A stretch of 64,000 bases of DNA from Pardosa pseudoannulata (Eukaryota > Arthropoda > Arachnida > Araneae > Lycosidae): positions 66,495,069 to 66,559,068 of the forward strand of contig CM063502.1 of the NCBI GenBank assembly GCA_032207245.1, given 5' to 3'. Positions 13,530 to 27,316 of the stretch are shown piece after piece (the stretch's first letter is position 1; every line of letters begins with the position of its first letter). The notes beneath the pieces were generated by a model. It was not told the origin of the DNA. It was given only the letters and a program-made list of their open reading frames with translations, and did no database searches. A program made the translations under genes and the position numbers.

Positions 13530-13800
13530 GTCTATTGTACTATATTTTAATCGCTACTATATTTTAAACGTGTTATCTAAACTATAAAAATTGAATAAGC
13601 GGATAAGTTGAGCAACATATATCTATTCATAAGAAAATTAAAAAAAAAATAAATTAATTGCAACAGTTTTGATTAAATGGAGGCTGTAATCAAGAGTTTG
13701 GCATGTGATGAAGGGCTTTAGATGCCCGAAATGATACTGGATATTTTGTCCGATTTATTTATAATAGGCAGATCGTAAATAGTGATCTAATAATTTATAT
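13530..13800. repeat. Outlying copy of the 280-bp repeat A
   Basis: Shares with 16640-17330 the blocks ctataaaaattgaataa, gagcaacatatatctat, catgtgatgaaggg, gatactggatattttg and gcagatcg, in the same order and orientation but 3 kb away. Microsatellites and a hAT element lie between. Confidence 0.8.
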
Positions 13801-14207
13801 TATTAGGAATAATGATATTATCATTATAGAGTTATAATGTAATTAATTAATATAACTTATTTTGTGCCTAGGTATTAAAATAGCTGTTTAGAGTTCTCTT
13901 ATAATAACTTTATACTATATTTAGCTTATTGATGCTGTTCCTCGTATTTTAACTTTTTTTTCGGATCTACTGACAAATTTAACGGTTTGCTTCTCTAACT
14001 GTTATCTTGTCTATACCATCATTACTTAGCTTTGTAGCATGAGACTTTGCTATTTTTTGTTCTTTTTCTTATAAGGTTTGTGCGGTACAAAGGTGTGTTT
14101 ATTGTATAGATCACATCTTTCTGTTCATGGGAACTGTTGGTGAGACACAACATCACTAAACCTTTGTTCTTTAGTTCTATGTTTAGCTTTGTTTTCATTT
14201 CCCGTTA
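13801..14207. other. No recognisable feature
   Basis: AT-rich sequence with short AT inverted repeats only. No coding or transposon-end signal seen. Confidence 0.5.
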
Positions 14208-15815
<1,608 letters not shown>

Positions 15816-16049
15816 CATTTCTTGAATCCTAGGATGTAATGAGAAGAAAATAGTGTGGGAGGGAATAATAAGGAATTGCTGTTAGAAAATTTCCACATGT
15901 TACTTCATAGACTATCCCACTCATTATGACTAACTTTTACGGTTCTGAGCTACTCAGTACACTATTTTCAGAGATGAAGAATTTCAAAACAAATATTTCA
16001 CCGCTGACGTAGCCAAGTGTCAAAAGGATGACAGATTCGTATAAATTCG

Positions 16050-16560
16050 GAACAAAAGAAATCAAAAATTGCGAAATACGTCGAAAAATGGCAGGCGAAG
16101 GATACATTCCAAGCGGCTACTATCGCTGTTCTTCCCTTCACGGAAGACTATCGTAATCGTCAGCGCAATACTGCTCCAAAGCACGTAGCCGCCATCGCGT
16201 AAAAGATGCGAGCGTGAGGAGGATTCGAGAATAATAAAATCTGAATCCCACATCTGTTTGCCATTACGCGAGCTTCGAAACGAACTTTTCATGGTCACAC
16301 AAGTTGGCTTTAACAATTTGGAACATCGGCACGTGAAGGTCACGTGTTTTCTCACTTTTGGGCGACTTTCCCTCCGCATCTTTTCTTTTCTCTTTTCTTT
16401 TTCTTTTTTCGCCCGGTTCTCGGCACTTCCCAGGTCATCTTTTATCAACTTCATCTATTTTTTTGATCCACAACAAACAAACACGGCTCCAAACCGTTGT
16501 CGCCAATATAGACAATGAGCATCTAAGGCCGCCTTTTCTCCCAATGATCCGTCTGAGGAG
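16050..16560. promoter_or_regulatory. Higher-GC island with paired CACGTG boxes, possible promoter or exon
   Basis: Clearly richer in G, C and CpG than its surroundings. It contains two CACGTG boxes (16330-16335 and 16341-16346) separated by AAGGT, and a long pyrimidine tract (about 16378-16410). Open frames exist on both strands (minus 16062-16454, a 130-codon Lys/Arg-rich frame; plus 16358-16681), but neither resembles a protein I know. It could be a promoter, a first exon, a conserved noncoding element or an undiagnosed transposon. The regulatory label is inference. Confidence 0.3.
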
Positions 16561-16639
16561 TAATATGGCTGTAACTACTTTTGATGAAGATGTAGTGTCA
16601 AGTATCTCACCTCTATTGAATGTAATGGGGAATAATCCG

Positions 16640-17330
16640 TTGAAATGGACGCAGTCAATTCAGCTTCGAACCGGAGTATAATGTGTGATGAAGGACTTTG
16701 TTTGACCGCTCATAATGATGCTGGATATTTTGCCAAATTCATTTATGACAAGCAGATCGAAAATGATGACCTAATAAAACCTTAAAAATTGGTTAGAATC
16801 GCTACTGTCGCATAAAAGAATTTTCTTAAATATAAAAATTGAATAAACGTGTTAGTATAACAACATATCTATTTATACAAATTTCAATTAATTGTAAGAT
16901 TTTAGATTAAATGAACGCAGTTTGTTAAACTTCGATCATCAGAGTTTGACATAACATGTCAGAGCTTGACGATGGGCTTTGTTTTTCTTCTGTAACGATA
17001 CTAGGTGTTTTGCTGGATTCATAAGAAGTAGATGGAAAATGATATAATAATACATTAAAAATTTATTAGTATGGGTACTTTCTTTTATAAGCATTTCCTA
17101 AACTATAAAAATTGAATAAATATATAAATTGAGCAACATATATCGATTGTTAAGAAAATTTAAAAAAAATCCATTAATTGTAACAGTTTAGATTAAGTCA
17201 GCTCCGTACAAAAGTTTGGCTTTAGATGAAGGAATCTGGTTGCTCAAAATGATACTGGATATTTTGCCCGATTCATTTATGACAAGCTGATCAAAAATGA
17301 TGATCTAGTAATGCCTTAAAACTACTTACA
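16640..17330. repeat. Tandem repeat A, about 280-bp unit, about 2.5 units
   Basis: The block gatgctggatattttg ... attcatttatgacaag recurs near 16710, 17000 and 17246. The block aaaattgaataaac recurs near 16830 and 17110. A further copy lies at 13530-13800. No coding content is recognised. Confidence 0.85.
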
Positions 17331-17354
17331 GATATAGTACTTTTCGAGGATTAA

Positions 17355-18060
17355 AATTTTCATTACAACAGCCTTTTTTTTATTCATAATAAAACAAAAT
17401 ATGCTATTTGTGTTAGAATGGAAAAATTTTCTTTAATAATATTATAATTATAAAACACAAGTTGGTTTTGTTTTTTAAAGTTGTATATTTTTTAAAATAA
17501 CAAAAAATGTATACCAAATTAAAAAAAAAACATTCAGTTACCCGCCGTATAACTTTTGAAATATGTATATTAGAAACTAAAATTTTACATCAAATTGAAA
17601 TAAATTATCTGCTTTATTCTGTAAACCAAAACTTTAAAGGTGTGTGACATTTCAAAATGAAAAAAAAACTGTGAGGAAATTGAAAATTAAAAAAAAAAAT
17701 TAGCCTTTATTATGATATAATGTAAAACATGTTGTTCATAATAATATAAATGAGGTTAACAGAATAATTATGATAATTAGCTTCTATTTGATACAAAAAA
17801 ATTAGTTTTTAATTTACAAGTTTACAAATTTATTTTACGGGTAAATGTTTTTCTATTTTTTCCTTGCTGTATTTATTTGTTTTATTTTAAAACAGTGTTT
17901 ACATAACGAAACTGAATACTTTTCATAAAGTTAGTTAATGATCTAGGGGAAATTTTTTTCTAAACAAAGCACTTTTATTTTATATAAACTTTATTAGAAA
18001 CTTTTTATATTATATTGCACTAAAAATAGTAGGTTATAATGGAGATTTTTCAAAAAGGGA
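17355..18060. repeat. Diverged dispersed repeat shared with 26476-27160
   Basis: Order-conserved blocks include caagttg...ttgtatat, gaaatatgtatattagaaa, ttctgtaaacc, cctttattatg, ttagtttttaa...acaaattt, and at the end a ttataatg...atttttca block. Same orientation, 9 kb apart. Divergence is high, so this is an old duplication or an old repeat family. Further right (18061-18480) I see nothing. Confidence 0.65.
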
Positions 18061-18479
18061 AAATGTTCCTTTAAAATCGTTAATAATTCTCACGCTTAAC
18101 TTTTTAACTATGAGATGTGAATAAAGATATATGTTGAACTTAACATATCTCTTGATAAACGCAATTAAAATTTTAGATTAATTGCTCAGTATCTTTAAAA
18201 TCAGCGGAGTTTAAAAAAAACACATTTTTACTTTGAGTAATGCACATTTACATAAAACTCTCAAACATGAAATATTTTCTGAAATGTGCGATAAATTTCT
18301 TCTGACTTATTCTGCTAATATATTTCTCATCCCCATTTGATATGCATTATCAGGTAATATTAAGGATGCAATGATAGATTTATAGATAAGAAATTCTCAT
18401 ATGCTATTTGTTATTTTTGATGCACGAAGTTGTATCTGCTACCCGGGTATCCGCCATATATATAAGCAATAGTACTAAA

Positions 18480-19945
18480 GATATTTGATTAAGCGCTGGT
18501 TATCACGGAAGGGGTCTTTTTCAAAGTAGACTTCAAATACAAAAGAAAGAAAAATTCTCAAACTCAGTTAATCGAAAACGCGAGTCTCTAAGCGTGGATT
18601 TGATTTTTAAGTATTTTCTCTTTTCCCTATAATTTTAAGGCGACAGCAGACTTTCAGTTAGGCATAACTTGATTGAAAATTCAATTTTTCTATCTCATTC
18701 AAATATGACATATAGATAAGAAGCAAACAAGAGTTTTTAATATTCTTCATTAATTCTGTAATTATATAATTATTACCGTAACATACTATACAATATTTAC
18801 TAGTAATAACTCCAAACTATTTTTAACATTTTTTTTATTTTACGGATATTTAGAATATTCCAGGAGTATTTTTAAATCTGACATCTTTTTGGAATTTCTT
18901 GACTATTTACTCTACAGTACCCACATTAGGTGAAAGACAGCAGCAGTTCGTTTTTATGGACCTCATAAAGAGCCACATCAAATCTTCATAGTATTACATA
19001 CATAAATTAACTTTAAATTTAATTAAAATTGTACACAAGCTTTAAGTTCTATATCAAATACACATAAAATAGATAATAATAATAATAAGGAAAATATAAT
19101 AATAAGCAATGTAGTAGGGAAGACATTTGATTAAGCGATAATTATCATGGAAGGGATCTTTTACAAAGTAGACTTCAAAAACGAAAGAAAGAGAAAGTCT
19201 CAAACACAAAGCACGAATTCCTATTTATGAGTGAACGTTGGCTGAATGGGTAGTGCGCTGCTCTTCGGTATCGGAGTTGGCAGATTCGAATCTTACATCT
19301 GGCATGAATGTTTGTTGACGTTAGGAATCGGCTATAAGCAGTAGGCCTCGGTCTCATTAGCCCTCGTATAGCAAAAAAGTATACCGTAGCGCTCTAAAGC
19401 AAGCAACTAATCAACCTGCGGATTTGATTTTTAAGCATTTTCTCTCTTTTCTCTAATTTAAGTTCACAGCGATTTTACAGCCAGGTAAAATTTGACTGAA
19501 AATTCACTATTTCTATCTCATTCAATTATGAAATAAAATTAAGAAGCGAAAAAAAATTCTTTAATATTCAATATTCATTCTATAACGGATATAGTTATCA
19601 CAATAACTTACACCACAATTTTTACTAATAACACCTTCAAGCGGTTCCTTATTTCTTAATAAACACATCAAACATTTTTTTCCATTTTTTTTTATTTTCC
19701 GAATATTTGAAACACATTTCTAACTGTGATATCCCTTTGGAGCTTCTAGACAATTTACTAGACAATTTTTAGGCCCATATGAAGTCAAGGAAAGCCGCAT
19801 TTCTGTTTTATGTACCTTATAGAAAACCACATATCTACATAGTATTAAAGAAGTAAATTCATTTTTAATTTAATTAAAATGGTACAGAAGTGTTAAGTGC
19901 TATTTAAAATAACTATAAAAATATATGTAATAACTAAAAGTAAGA
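18480..19945. repeat. Tandem duplication, unit about 640 bp, second copy carrying a SINE
   Basis: Blocks at 18485 (atttgattaagcg, then tatcacggaaggggtc, then caaagtagacttcaaa) recur at 19128. The blocks ggatttgatttttaag, ttctatctcattcaa, ttttttttattttac and aatttaattaaaat also recur in order. The second copy is longer by about 200 bp because of the SINE at 19205-19410, so the SINE arrived after the duplication. Confidence 0.85.
19205..19410 (+). mobile_element. tRNA-derived SINE (family 1)
   Basis: A tRNA-like head (ggctgaatgggtagtgcgct, then B box agattcgaatc), the family core aatcggctataagcagtagg, tctcattagccctcgt and gtagcgctctaaa, and a tail of aagcaagcaactaatcaacc. Comparison with the SINE-free tandem copy at 18570-18600 brackets the insertion. 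I cannot define an exact target duplication. Confidence 0.8.
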
Positions 19946-20024
19946 ATTTTACAAAATAATTGTTTCAAAACTTTATTGCCAAAGTTAAAATATAATAAAA
20001 ATGTAGTGATAAAATGTAAAACAT

Positions 20025-20330
20025 TTAACTAAAACTCTTGGTCAAACTTACGAAATTTGTCTCAGAATTTTTGAAAGCCGTAAGCAGAAATTCTGTAAAA
20101 TGATAATTAGTTAATTCGTTACGATATTTCAATTTTACAAAGTTCATCATGGAATTTAAAGATTCACTGCAATAACTCATAACAAAAATTGAAATTGGAC
20201 GGCAAATATCTTTCTTTTCATCCTGATATTTTGATTCATATAGGAGTTTCCAAAACTTATTTACTGAAGTATATCTGTACTTCATTTTCAATGACTCTTA
20301 CATTTATAATAATTTTAGCTCTCTAGTCAG
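20025..20330 (-). pseudogene. hAT transposase C-terminal (dimerisation) domain fragment
   Basis: The minus-strand frame of 88 codons (20025-20291) contains FWKLLYESKY, then ISIFVMSYCSESLNSMMNFV, then KLKYRNELTNYHFTEFLL. This matches the ordered motifs of the hAT dimerisation region (F-W, then S-x-Y-x-C-E-x-x-F-S, then K-x-K-Y-R-x-x-L-T-x-x-H-L). The usual Glu-Ser-x-Phe-Ser reads Glu-Ser-Leu-Asn-Ser. The frame breaks upstream in similar sequence (N-P-F then stop near 20390). No clear terminal repeats were found. Confidence 0.75.
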
Positions 20331-20884
20331 TTTTTTAATAAATATTATTTCACAAATTGATGCTTCATCTACAATAATACCTCAAATAAAGGGATTTACA
20401 AAATAAACTTGATAGCCACATTTGCCCAGCGTTAAATAGTATAAAGAATAAAAGTTAGTAAAATTAATGTTTTGAATCGCAAGCACGCCAATTATGCACT
20501 TAAAAGAAACTTTATAGACCTTTAGAAACCTTATAAACATTATTGTACATGAAAAATGGGTAATTTCGTAATTACCATTGATTTATTTTAATATTTTCCA
20601 TGAACGATCATGGTAACAACTAAATTTTACTATATGCTAGAAAGCTTTTCATAAATGAAAATGGTATTATTTTGTATAAAAGCGATGCTCTCGAAGCGAT
20701 TTTAATAAAGTTACTTTTTGAACAATTATGGTTTAATAACTTTTAAAGTAATTAATATTTTAGCTCTTAAAATGTTAACCACTTTTATGTACAAATGTTC
20801 TAATAATACTTTACATTTTAAAGTAGATTGAATAAAAGCATAAATTCATTTTGAAAGTTGACTGTTTTCTTAAGAACCTGAAAA
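20331..20884. other. No clear feature; possible decayed upstream hAT sequence
   Basis: The part next to the hAT fragment may be further transposase remnant with stops. The rest is AT-rich and unassigned. Confidence 0.4.
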
Positions 20885-21600
20885 ATGTCTTTTATAAAAC
20901 GTAGTCTTTTGCGATTGTTTACATTTGTCACATTCGTAGCATAAATTTACATTCAGGTAATATTTTGCTACTGGAATATTCGTAGTTTTCAATATTTCTC
21001 TAAAATGTTTTAAATTTTAAGAGAAATGCTTAGAGAATTTCATATCACTGTTCTTTTTTTATTTAAAGATTTTTGACAGTTGATCGTTGCATCAAAATGT
21101 CGCAAATGATTGTTTTTTGTTCAGTGTTGTTGTTGTTTTGTGTGGCAGATTTTTACCGAAAGGTTTTATAGCTATGGTGCTACATTAAATTACGTCTGGA
21201 TAACTCAATATAAAATTTTCAGTAAAAAAATAATTTATAAAAAATGGGCTATTTATAAAAAAGATGCTATAGCGACTTTTTAAATTTGTCACATCCAAGG
21301 TATAAATTTATATTCGCATACACTCCTACCACCAGAATATCCATTGTTCTCCTTACTTCTCTGAAATATTTTGAATTTTAACAAGACTTTCAGAGAATTT
21401 CACCATCTATTTCTCCTTATTATAGTCTTTTGATAAATGATCGTGTCATCAAAGTGTCACAAATGCTTTTTTTTTAATCTCTGATGTCCTGCTTCGCTGG
21501 TTTTTGAGAAGTTTTATATTTAAAGTATTACAGTAAATTACTTATCGATAACACAGTATAAAATTTTCAGGTTAAAAAGCTTTTTACTATATAAACAGAG
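20885..21600. repeat. Tandem duplication, period about 357 bp
   Basis: Landmarks in the first unit (acatttgtcacattcg 20926; aatttcatatcactgttc; gatcgttgcatcaaaatgtc; ataactcaatataaaatttt) recur in the second (aaatttgtcacatcca 21283; aatttcaccatctatttc; gatcgtgtcatcaaagtgtc; ataacacagtataaaatttt). Confidence 0.85.
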
Positions 21601-22229
21601 AGGAGTATTTGTAAGTCTGTCTGTAAACACGACTGCGCGGAAACTGAGAGCTACAGATATGGATATTGGTACCGGGATTCTTTGTGACACCCTGCAAAAC
21701 CTATCGAAGACCACTTGTTTTTAATGAAATTTGAATGCTTTTTATTTATTTAATTTAAGCAATTTTTAATGGGTTTTCATTTTATTTAGCACATTATTCT
21801 CACAATCAGCCACAGGTGATAATTTGGCTTTCAATAAAACAGCTATCAAACGTGTTTTAAAAATTACAAATGACGTCACGGATGTACATTACTTTCATGG
21901 TTTTAACATTTTTTTAACTCTATGACACCATTTATTCACCATATGACACCATATCTAATTTTTTTAATAATTTTAAATTCGTTTTTCTAAAAATTAAGAT
22001 ATTTAGTGATTAATATTTTACTGTACATGATGCCAATCATTCAAATATTTCATACTTTTAAATTGTTTAACTGTATAATTTGTATTACTTTTAATTCCAT
22101 TGTAACATTTATTGTAATAAATAACATAATAATAATATAATGTAACTGTACTGTAACATTTGTTGTAATTTTTATTTAGTTGTAACTGTATATTTGTATT
22201 GTTTTAGTCATACAATAAAAGTTCTTTTG
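21601..22229. other. AT-rich DNA, no gene recognised
   Basis: The first 130 bases are less AT-rich (tctgtctgtaaacacgact ... gatattggtaccggg) and may be an old repeat. The remainder is AT-rich with repeated ctgtaacattt motifs. Confidence 0.4.
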
Positions 22230-22571
22230 TTAACACATTGTGTACCGGTACATTTCGCAGCGAAATTGTACCGGGAGCAGGCGTTTTGCTCGTAAATTTA
22301 GTTATTCAGTTAAATCTCAATAGATCGAAAAATTATTTAATTTTACATCAGTCACATCGACTGATGTAATAACTAGTTTTTATTTGTCTAAATCTTTCCA
22401 GAATCTACGCAGTAGACAAGAACATTTGGCTTCGTTTTCCTGTATATACCGTTATTTTTGAACCCACGAACAAACCCTGTTGTTACACTAACCCGTACTA
22501 TTACGTGACCCTAGCTCAAGTATCAATCGTCAGAAAAAGTACTAGTAGGTGTCCCGCATACAATGTGTTAA
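22230..22571. mobile_element. piggyBac-type MITE, 342 bp including TTAA ends
   Basis: Flanked by TTAA on both sides. Terminal inverted repeats are ttaacacattgtgtaccgg and, at the right end, cccgcatacaatgtgttaa. A subterminal stem pairs ccggtacatttcgc with gcgaaattgtaccgg. TTAA target sites are the hallmark of piggyBac. No coding capacity. A second, longer copy is at 57320. Confidence 0.88.
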
Positions 22572-22700
22572 TATAGCCCTCTTACTGCTGTAGCGCTCCA
22601 AACCAATTTCTCGTTAATATTATATCAGCATATTTTGTGCGTAAATTACTAATTCCTATCAGAGAAATTTTTTTTCCTTTATTGGCCGAATAGGAAGGAA

Positions 22701-23230
22701 ACTGTGTCACAGTAGTGGGTGGTCTGATGCCACTACTGACATGGATGTTCGTAGTCATCGTAATCTGATTTAAATAGTCTGAGTGGTTTCATCAGACCTG
22801 GTGTAGAGAAAACATAGACCATAAAGCTCTGAACTAAACCATTTCTTGTTTCCACGTGTTTCGTTTGCATGATATTTCCAAGTTCTTTGTCTGAAGACTA
22901 TACTTAATAAAATGTGACAGATGAGGAAAAAGAAGACATGAAATATAATGTTAAGAATAAAAAAGGGGACTGTGTCACAGTAGTGGGGGGGTCTGATGCC
23001 ACTACTGACATGGATGTTCGTAGTCATCGTAATCTGATTTAAATCTGAATGGTTTCATCTGATCTGGTGTAGCGAAAACGTAGACCATAAAGCTCTACAC
23101 TAAACCATTTCTCGGTTCCACGTGTTTCATTTGCATGATACTTCCAAGCTCTTTGTCTGAAGACTATACTTAATAAAATGTGACAGACGAGTAAAAAAAA
23201 AGATGTTAAAAGTAAAAAAAATATGACAAA
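22701..23230 (+). repeat. 268-bp tandem duplication containing a SINE family 1-like body
   Basis: actgtgtcacagtagtggg begins the copies at 22701 and 22969. Both contain gatgttcgtagtcatcg, the SINE core end (agaccataaagctct, then aaacca) and a downstream flank (cgtgtttc...tttgcatgata...ctttgtctgaagactatac). The SINE plus flank was therefore duplicated as a block. The second copy degenerates after 23190. Confidence 0.85.
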
Positions 23231-23234
23231 CTGA

Positions 23235-25490
23235 AAAAAAATTTTGTTTCTCAAATTGTTTAACTAGAAACGCTGCAGTTTAGAGTTTCTTTTCCATTGA
23301 TAATTGCATAAGTACTGTTGAAATATTCAGTTACTCTCCACAAGACACGTACTCGTTTGGCAGAAATGGTAGGTTTATGCAGAAATAAAGCCTTTTTAAG
23401 CAATTTATGCTCGAACGAAAAGCAAAAAAGCTTCTTCGTTCATGTAACATAATTTATTGCCTTGAATTAGAGTTAATGCCGCGAAATTCTGAACATGGAG
23501 AGGTCAGATATACTTCATTTAGCGTCTCACTGAATTTTCTGCGACAACCATTATACAATTATAATCGGACAAATTGAGGCTTCTGTCTGCGTCAAGATTA
23601 GAGCAAAGTCAGTTCTGTTGTTTGTTGGACATTAGTATTCGTTTACACAAGAGTTTAGTGTAATTGCGGAAATGAAGAAATGAGCATTTAAACGTTCTTT
23701 CGGTTAAAAGAAGCAGCACTAAGAAGCGATTTTTATCTCAGTTCCCTTTCATCTATTATCATTATTTTGCGTATGCAGCCCACAAGTGCAGTCACTTATT
23801 AGAATAGCTTCACTAATTGATCTCGTCTGACTAACAGAATGTGAATTTCAATTGTTTAACATGAGAAGCGGGGTCCTTAAGATAGGGTTTGAAATATTCT
23901 TCGCATTATTAATACTGTTGCGAAATGTAATTTTATTAGACTTCTTTAGTTTGAAGGCTAAAGAGACTATTGTTCACGGGGAGATTTTCGTTTTGGCGCG
24001 GCTCAGTGGCGACTCATATTTTAATTTTCTGCTAGATACGCATTTTGAGAGCAAAAGTGTGGGTTGACAACGATCGCTTATCTCTCAAATTAAGAAGTTG
24101 CAGTTCTTTGTAATGGAATAACGTACCACGAAAATTTATAATTCATCATATGGTGCAACTACAATTGAAGCTAACAAATAAAATTCAAAGTTTCTCTTAA
24201 TTTAATGACTGAGAGAAGAGAGTTAAAAATATAAATGTTTAGAAATCACAATTTAGATGTTACTACACGGTACATGTTATTAAATTTTTCGCTTTTATAT
24301 CGTAGGAGAAGGAGTTGTTTTTCAATGTTATTTCCGACTTTTTCCACGCTGTTTATTTCTTTTAAGAAGCAATATTAATGACTATAACATCAAGAATATG
24401 TAGGCGATTGAAATATATATAGATAGGTGAAATGAGTTTCAAAAGAAAACCAGCACTGAAATTAGAGAAACAAGTTAAAGAATGAGAAAACCTTCACAAA
24501 AACTGTTATTATCTGTAATTTAAGATCATTTTAGGTTTATACGGAACGTACCATTTTTTTTTACCCAGGGGCAGGTTAAGAAAATATGCAAAGTAAGCCA
24601 AGGCTGGTGAAATTCGAAGTTTATTGAGTAGGTAGATCAAATTTATTAAGGTATCTAACTTTTCTTAGAATTTTTCAAAGAATATGCCTTTTTATCTTTT
24701 GGAATATAACTATGGGAAACATATTTTGATTTACTTTATTGACTGTTGTATAAGATTTTGACTGTTAGAGAAAAAAATAAGGTACATGGAAACTCGAAAA
24801 AAAAAAAAAAAAAACGCTTTATTTAAATCTGCCAAGAAGGGATAAATTCCTTTAAAAGGTTAACTTTGGTGAACTCTTTCTGTTCAAGATTTTATCAGAA
24901 AAATTCCCTTTGTTTTTCGAACGAAGTGTATAACATGCAAGGGAAAAATAATTCTCCTCCTGATAAAACATTTTATCTATAGCATTATACTTTTCATTAA
25001 ATGAAGCAGCCATAATTTAATTAACAATAAAGTAGTATTAGTATAGTTTAAAGACAATATGAATTCCGAATACACGTTTCCGTTATAAACACTACAAAGC
25101 TAATTATTATTGAGCTAATTATAGAAAAAACCCTTCATCATACTTTGAAATTTCTATTGAGGATAATATAAAATAATATTATCAGGCTTCGATAAAAAGA
25201 GCTTTTCTTTAATACCTATAAAGTAATACCAATATTATACATACAACAAACAGAATGCTGGACTAAGAAGAATGGATTTTTAATAACTCAATAAGCACAC
25301 AAATGAGAAAATGCATTTCTATTTATGATTATACATTTACTGTAGAATATTGTAATTTTCTTAGAGTAAAGCACCGTTATTTGTTTAAACAATTACGTAT
25401 AGCCTGGGATTTTATTATTGGCAACTATTTAATTTTTAACATAGTAAAGTTTTTGGGAAGCGAGGACAAGAAATTAGAAAGAGAGAAAGA
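23235..25490. other. AT-rich DNA with no supported gene
   Basis: A 71-codon plus-strand frame at 23852-24067 has a hydrophobic start and moderate GC, but I recognise no family and see no splice or start context that decides it. A poly-A run lies near 24798-24814. Nothing else is evident. Confidence 0.5.
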
Positions 25491-25493
25491 CTA

Positions 25494-25967
25494 TATTATT
25501 ACTGAATCCATAAAATAAATAATATAAATAGATTTGAGATACTTAAAAAAATCCTTACTGTACTTCGGAATCTTTGTTGGAGTTTGCCATGATATTAAAA
25601 AACGTCCGGTCAAAACGTCCAGTATTCAGATCCATAGCTGCATTAATTTTGCAGAAGAAAACCAGGTTACCGGGAACTTCGGGGTTTAGTTATTTTCACT
25701 TCTAAATGCTGTAGCTCTTCTAAATAATAAATAATAAATATTATTACTGAATCCATAAAATAAATAATATAAATAGATTTGAGATACTTAAAAAAATCCT
25801 TACTGTACTTCGGAATCTTTGTTGGAGTTTGCCATGATATTAAAAAACGTCCGGTCAAAACGTCCAGTATTCAGATCCATAGCTGCATTAATTTTGCAGA
25901 AGAAAACCAGGTTACCGGGAACTTCGGGGTTTAGTTATTTTCACTTCTAAATGCTGTAGCTCTTCTA
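25494..25967. repeat. Recent 245-bp tandem duplication
   Basis: Bases 25494-25722 and 25739-25967 appear identical, joined by a 16-base aataataaataataaa-type spacer. The unit includes cgtccggtcaaaacgtccag and aggttaccgggaacttcgg. Near-perfect identity implies recent origin or an assembly duplication. Confidence 0.95.
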
Positions 25968-26475
25968 GATATATTATATTCTTATTTGTTAAATCTTCAT
26001 CGGCATAATTCAGTAATTCAGCAATATGTTCCACTAAATAAACATGTATAAAGCGCAATGGCAAAGCCTGCGATTTCTTAAATTATAAAAGCTTGTTCGA
26101 AATTCTCAAACTATTTAATATTGTTCACGGAATGTTTTATATATATTTTCTTTATACTTTGTATAAATTTATTTATCACATTGCCCAAGGTAATTTAATG
26201 TATTTTATGCAATGTCAAATGCTGCATTTCGGAGATACCTCGAATTGTAGGTCAAAACTAGATTGGTCTTAAGTGCGAGTGGTCGAGCAGATAGGTCATA
26301 AGTCGTAAAATGAGGAATATCTGAAACTGAATTGTAATTTAAAATAAGACTGCTCAGAATAATTTTGATAGCAATAATATGTAATCCCCAAAGCTGACAG
26401 AAACATTTAAATCCACTTAGTTAAGGGAGAGGTTAGCATTTTAAGGAGACAAAGTGCTTCTCCAGATTTAAATTC
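25968..26475. other. No recognisable feature
   Basis: AT-rich with stops in all frames. No terminal repeats seen. Confidence 0.5.
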
Positions 26476-27160
26476 ATCATTATAACAGCTTTTTTAACGT
26501 TAATTTTATCATTAAATTAAAAATAATATTAAATTTTATCATTTCAAGTTGTATATATTTTTAAATAGCATAAAAATAGACCATAAGAAAAATATTTCCT
26601 TTACTCCAGAGATTATTTTTCAAATATGTATATTAAAAAATAAATTTATGAATCAAACTCAATATAAATATCTTTAGAATTCCGTAAACCTAAAGCTATA
26701 AATGTTTTCTGAAATTTTAAAATTTAAAGACACTTTAAAAAACTGTTCAAATTAAAAAAATTAAAAACTGTGTTGTTGGAAAATTTAAAAAATAATCCTT
26801 TATTATGTTATAAAATAAAATATTTTGCTTGTATAAATATAATAAAGGTTCACAGAATTAAAGAAAAACATAATTAGATTCTTTTTTTTATATAAAAGTT
26901 AGTTTCTAACGTACAAATTTCTAAAGTTATTTTGCGGGTAGGTAGATTTATATTTTCCTTATTTGGTGAATATTTTGTGCTTTTTAAAAAACTGTTTCGT
27001 ATAACAAAACGGAATAATTTTAATAAATTATTAATAATCTTATTAACAATTTCGTATATCTTATTAGTACTCTACAACAAATTTTGTTCTAAACGGGGCA
27101 AAATTTTTTATTTTATATTGAATCAAAAATATTCTATTATAATGAATATTTTTCATCTCG
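26476..27160. repeat. Diverged dispersed repeat shared with 17355-18060
   Basis: Partner of the 17355 copy, in the same orientation. The 79-codon frame beginning at 26932 lies inside the repeat and has no recognisable domain. I do not call it a gene. Confidence 0.65.
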
Positions 27161-27316
27161 AAAGGTACTAGGTGCTCTTAATTTCATAGAAATTTATTAC
27201 TTAAAAATATCTAAAGACAGAGAAATTCTATAGATTAACACTGATATATTACCTTCCTGTTTCTATCATTTTTTTAAATACAAAACAAAATCGCTAACGA
27301 AGAAAGAAATTTTTAG

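Noticed and set aside
16062..16454. 130-codon minus-strand frame as a gene
   Set aside because: Overlapping open frames exist on the other strand, no known domain is visible and no splice context decides it. Reported only as a compositional island.
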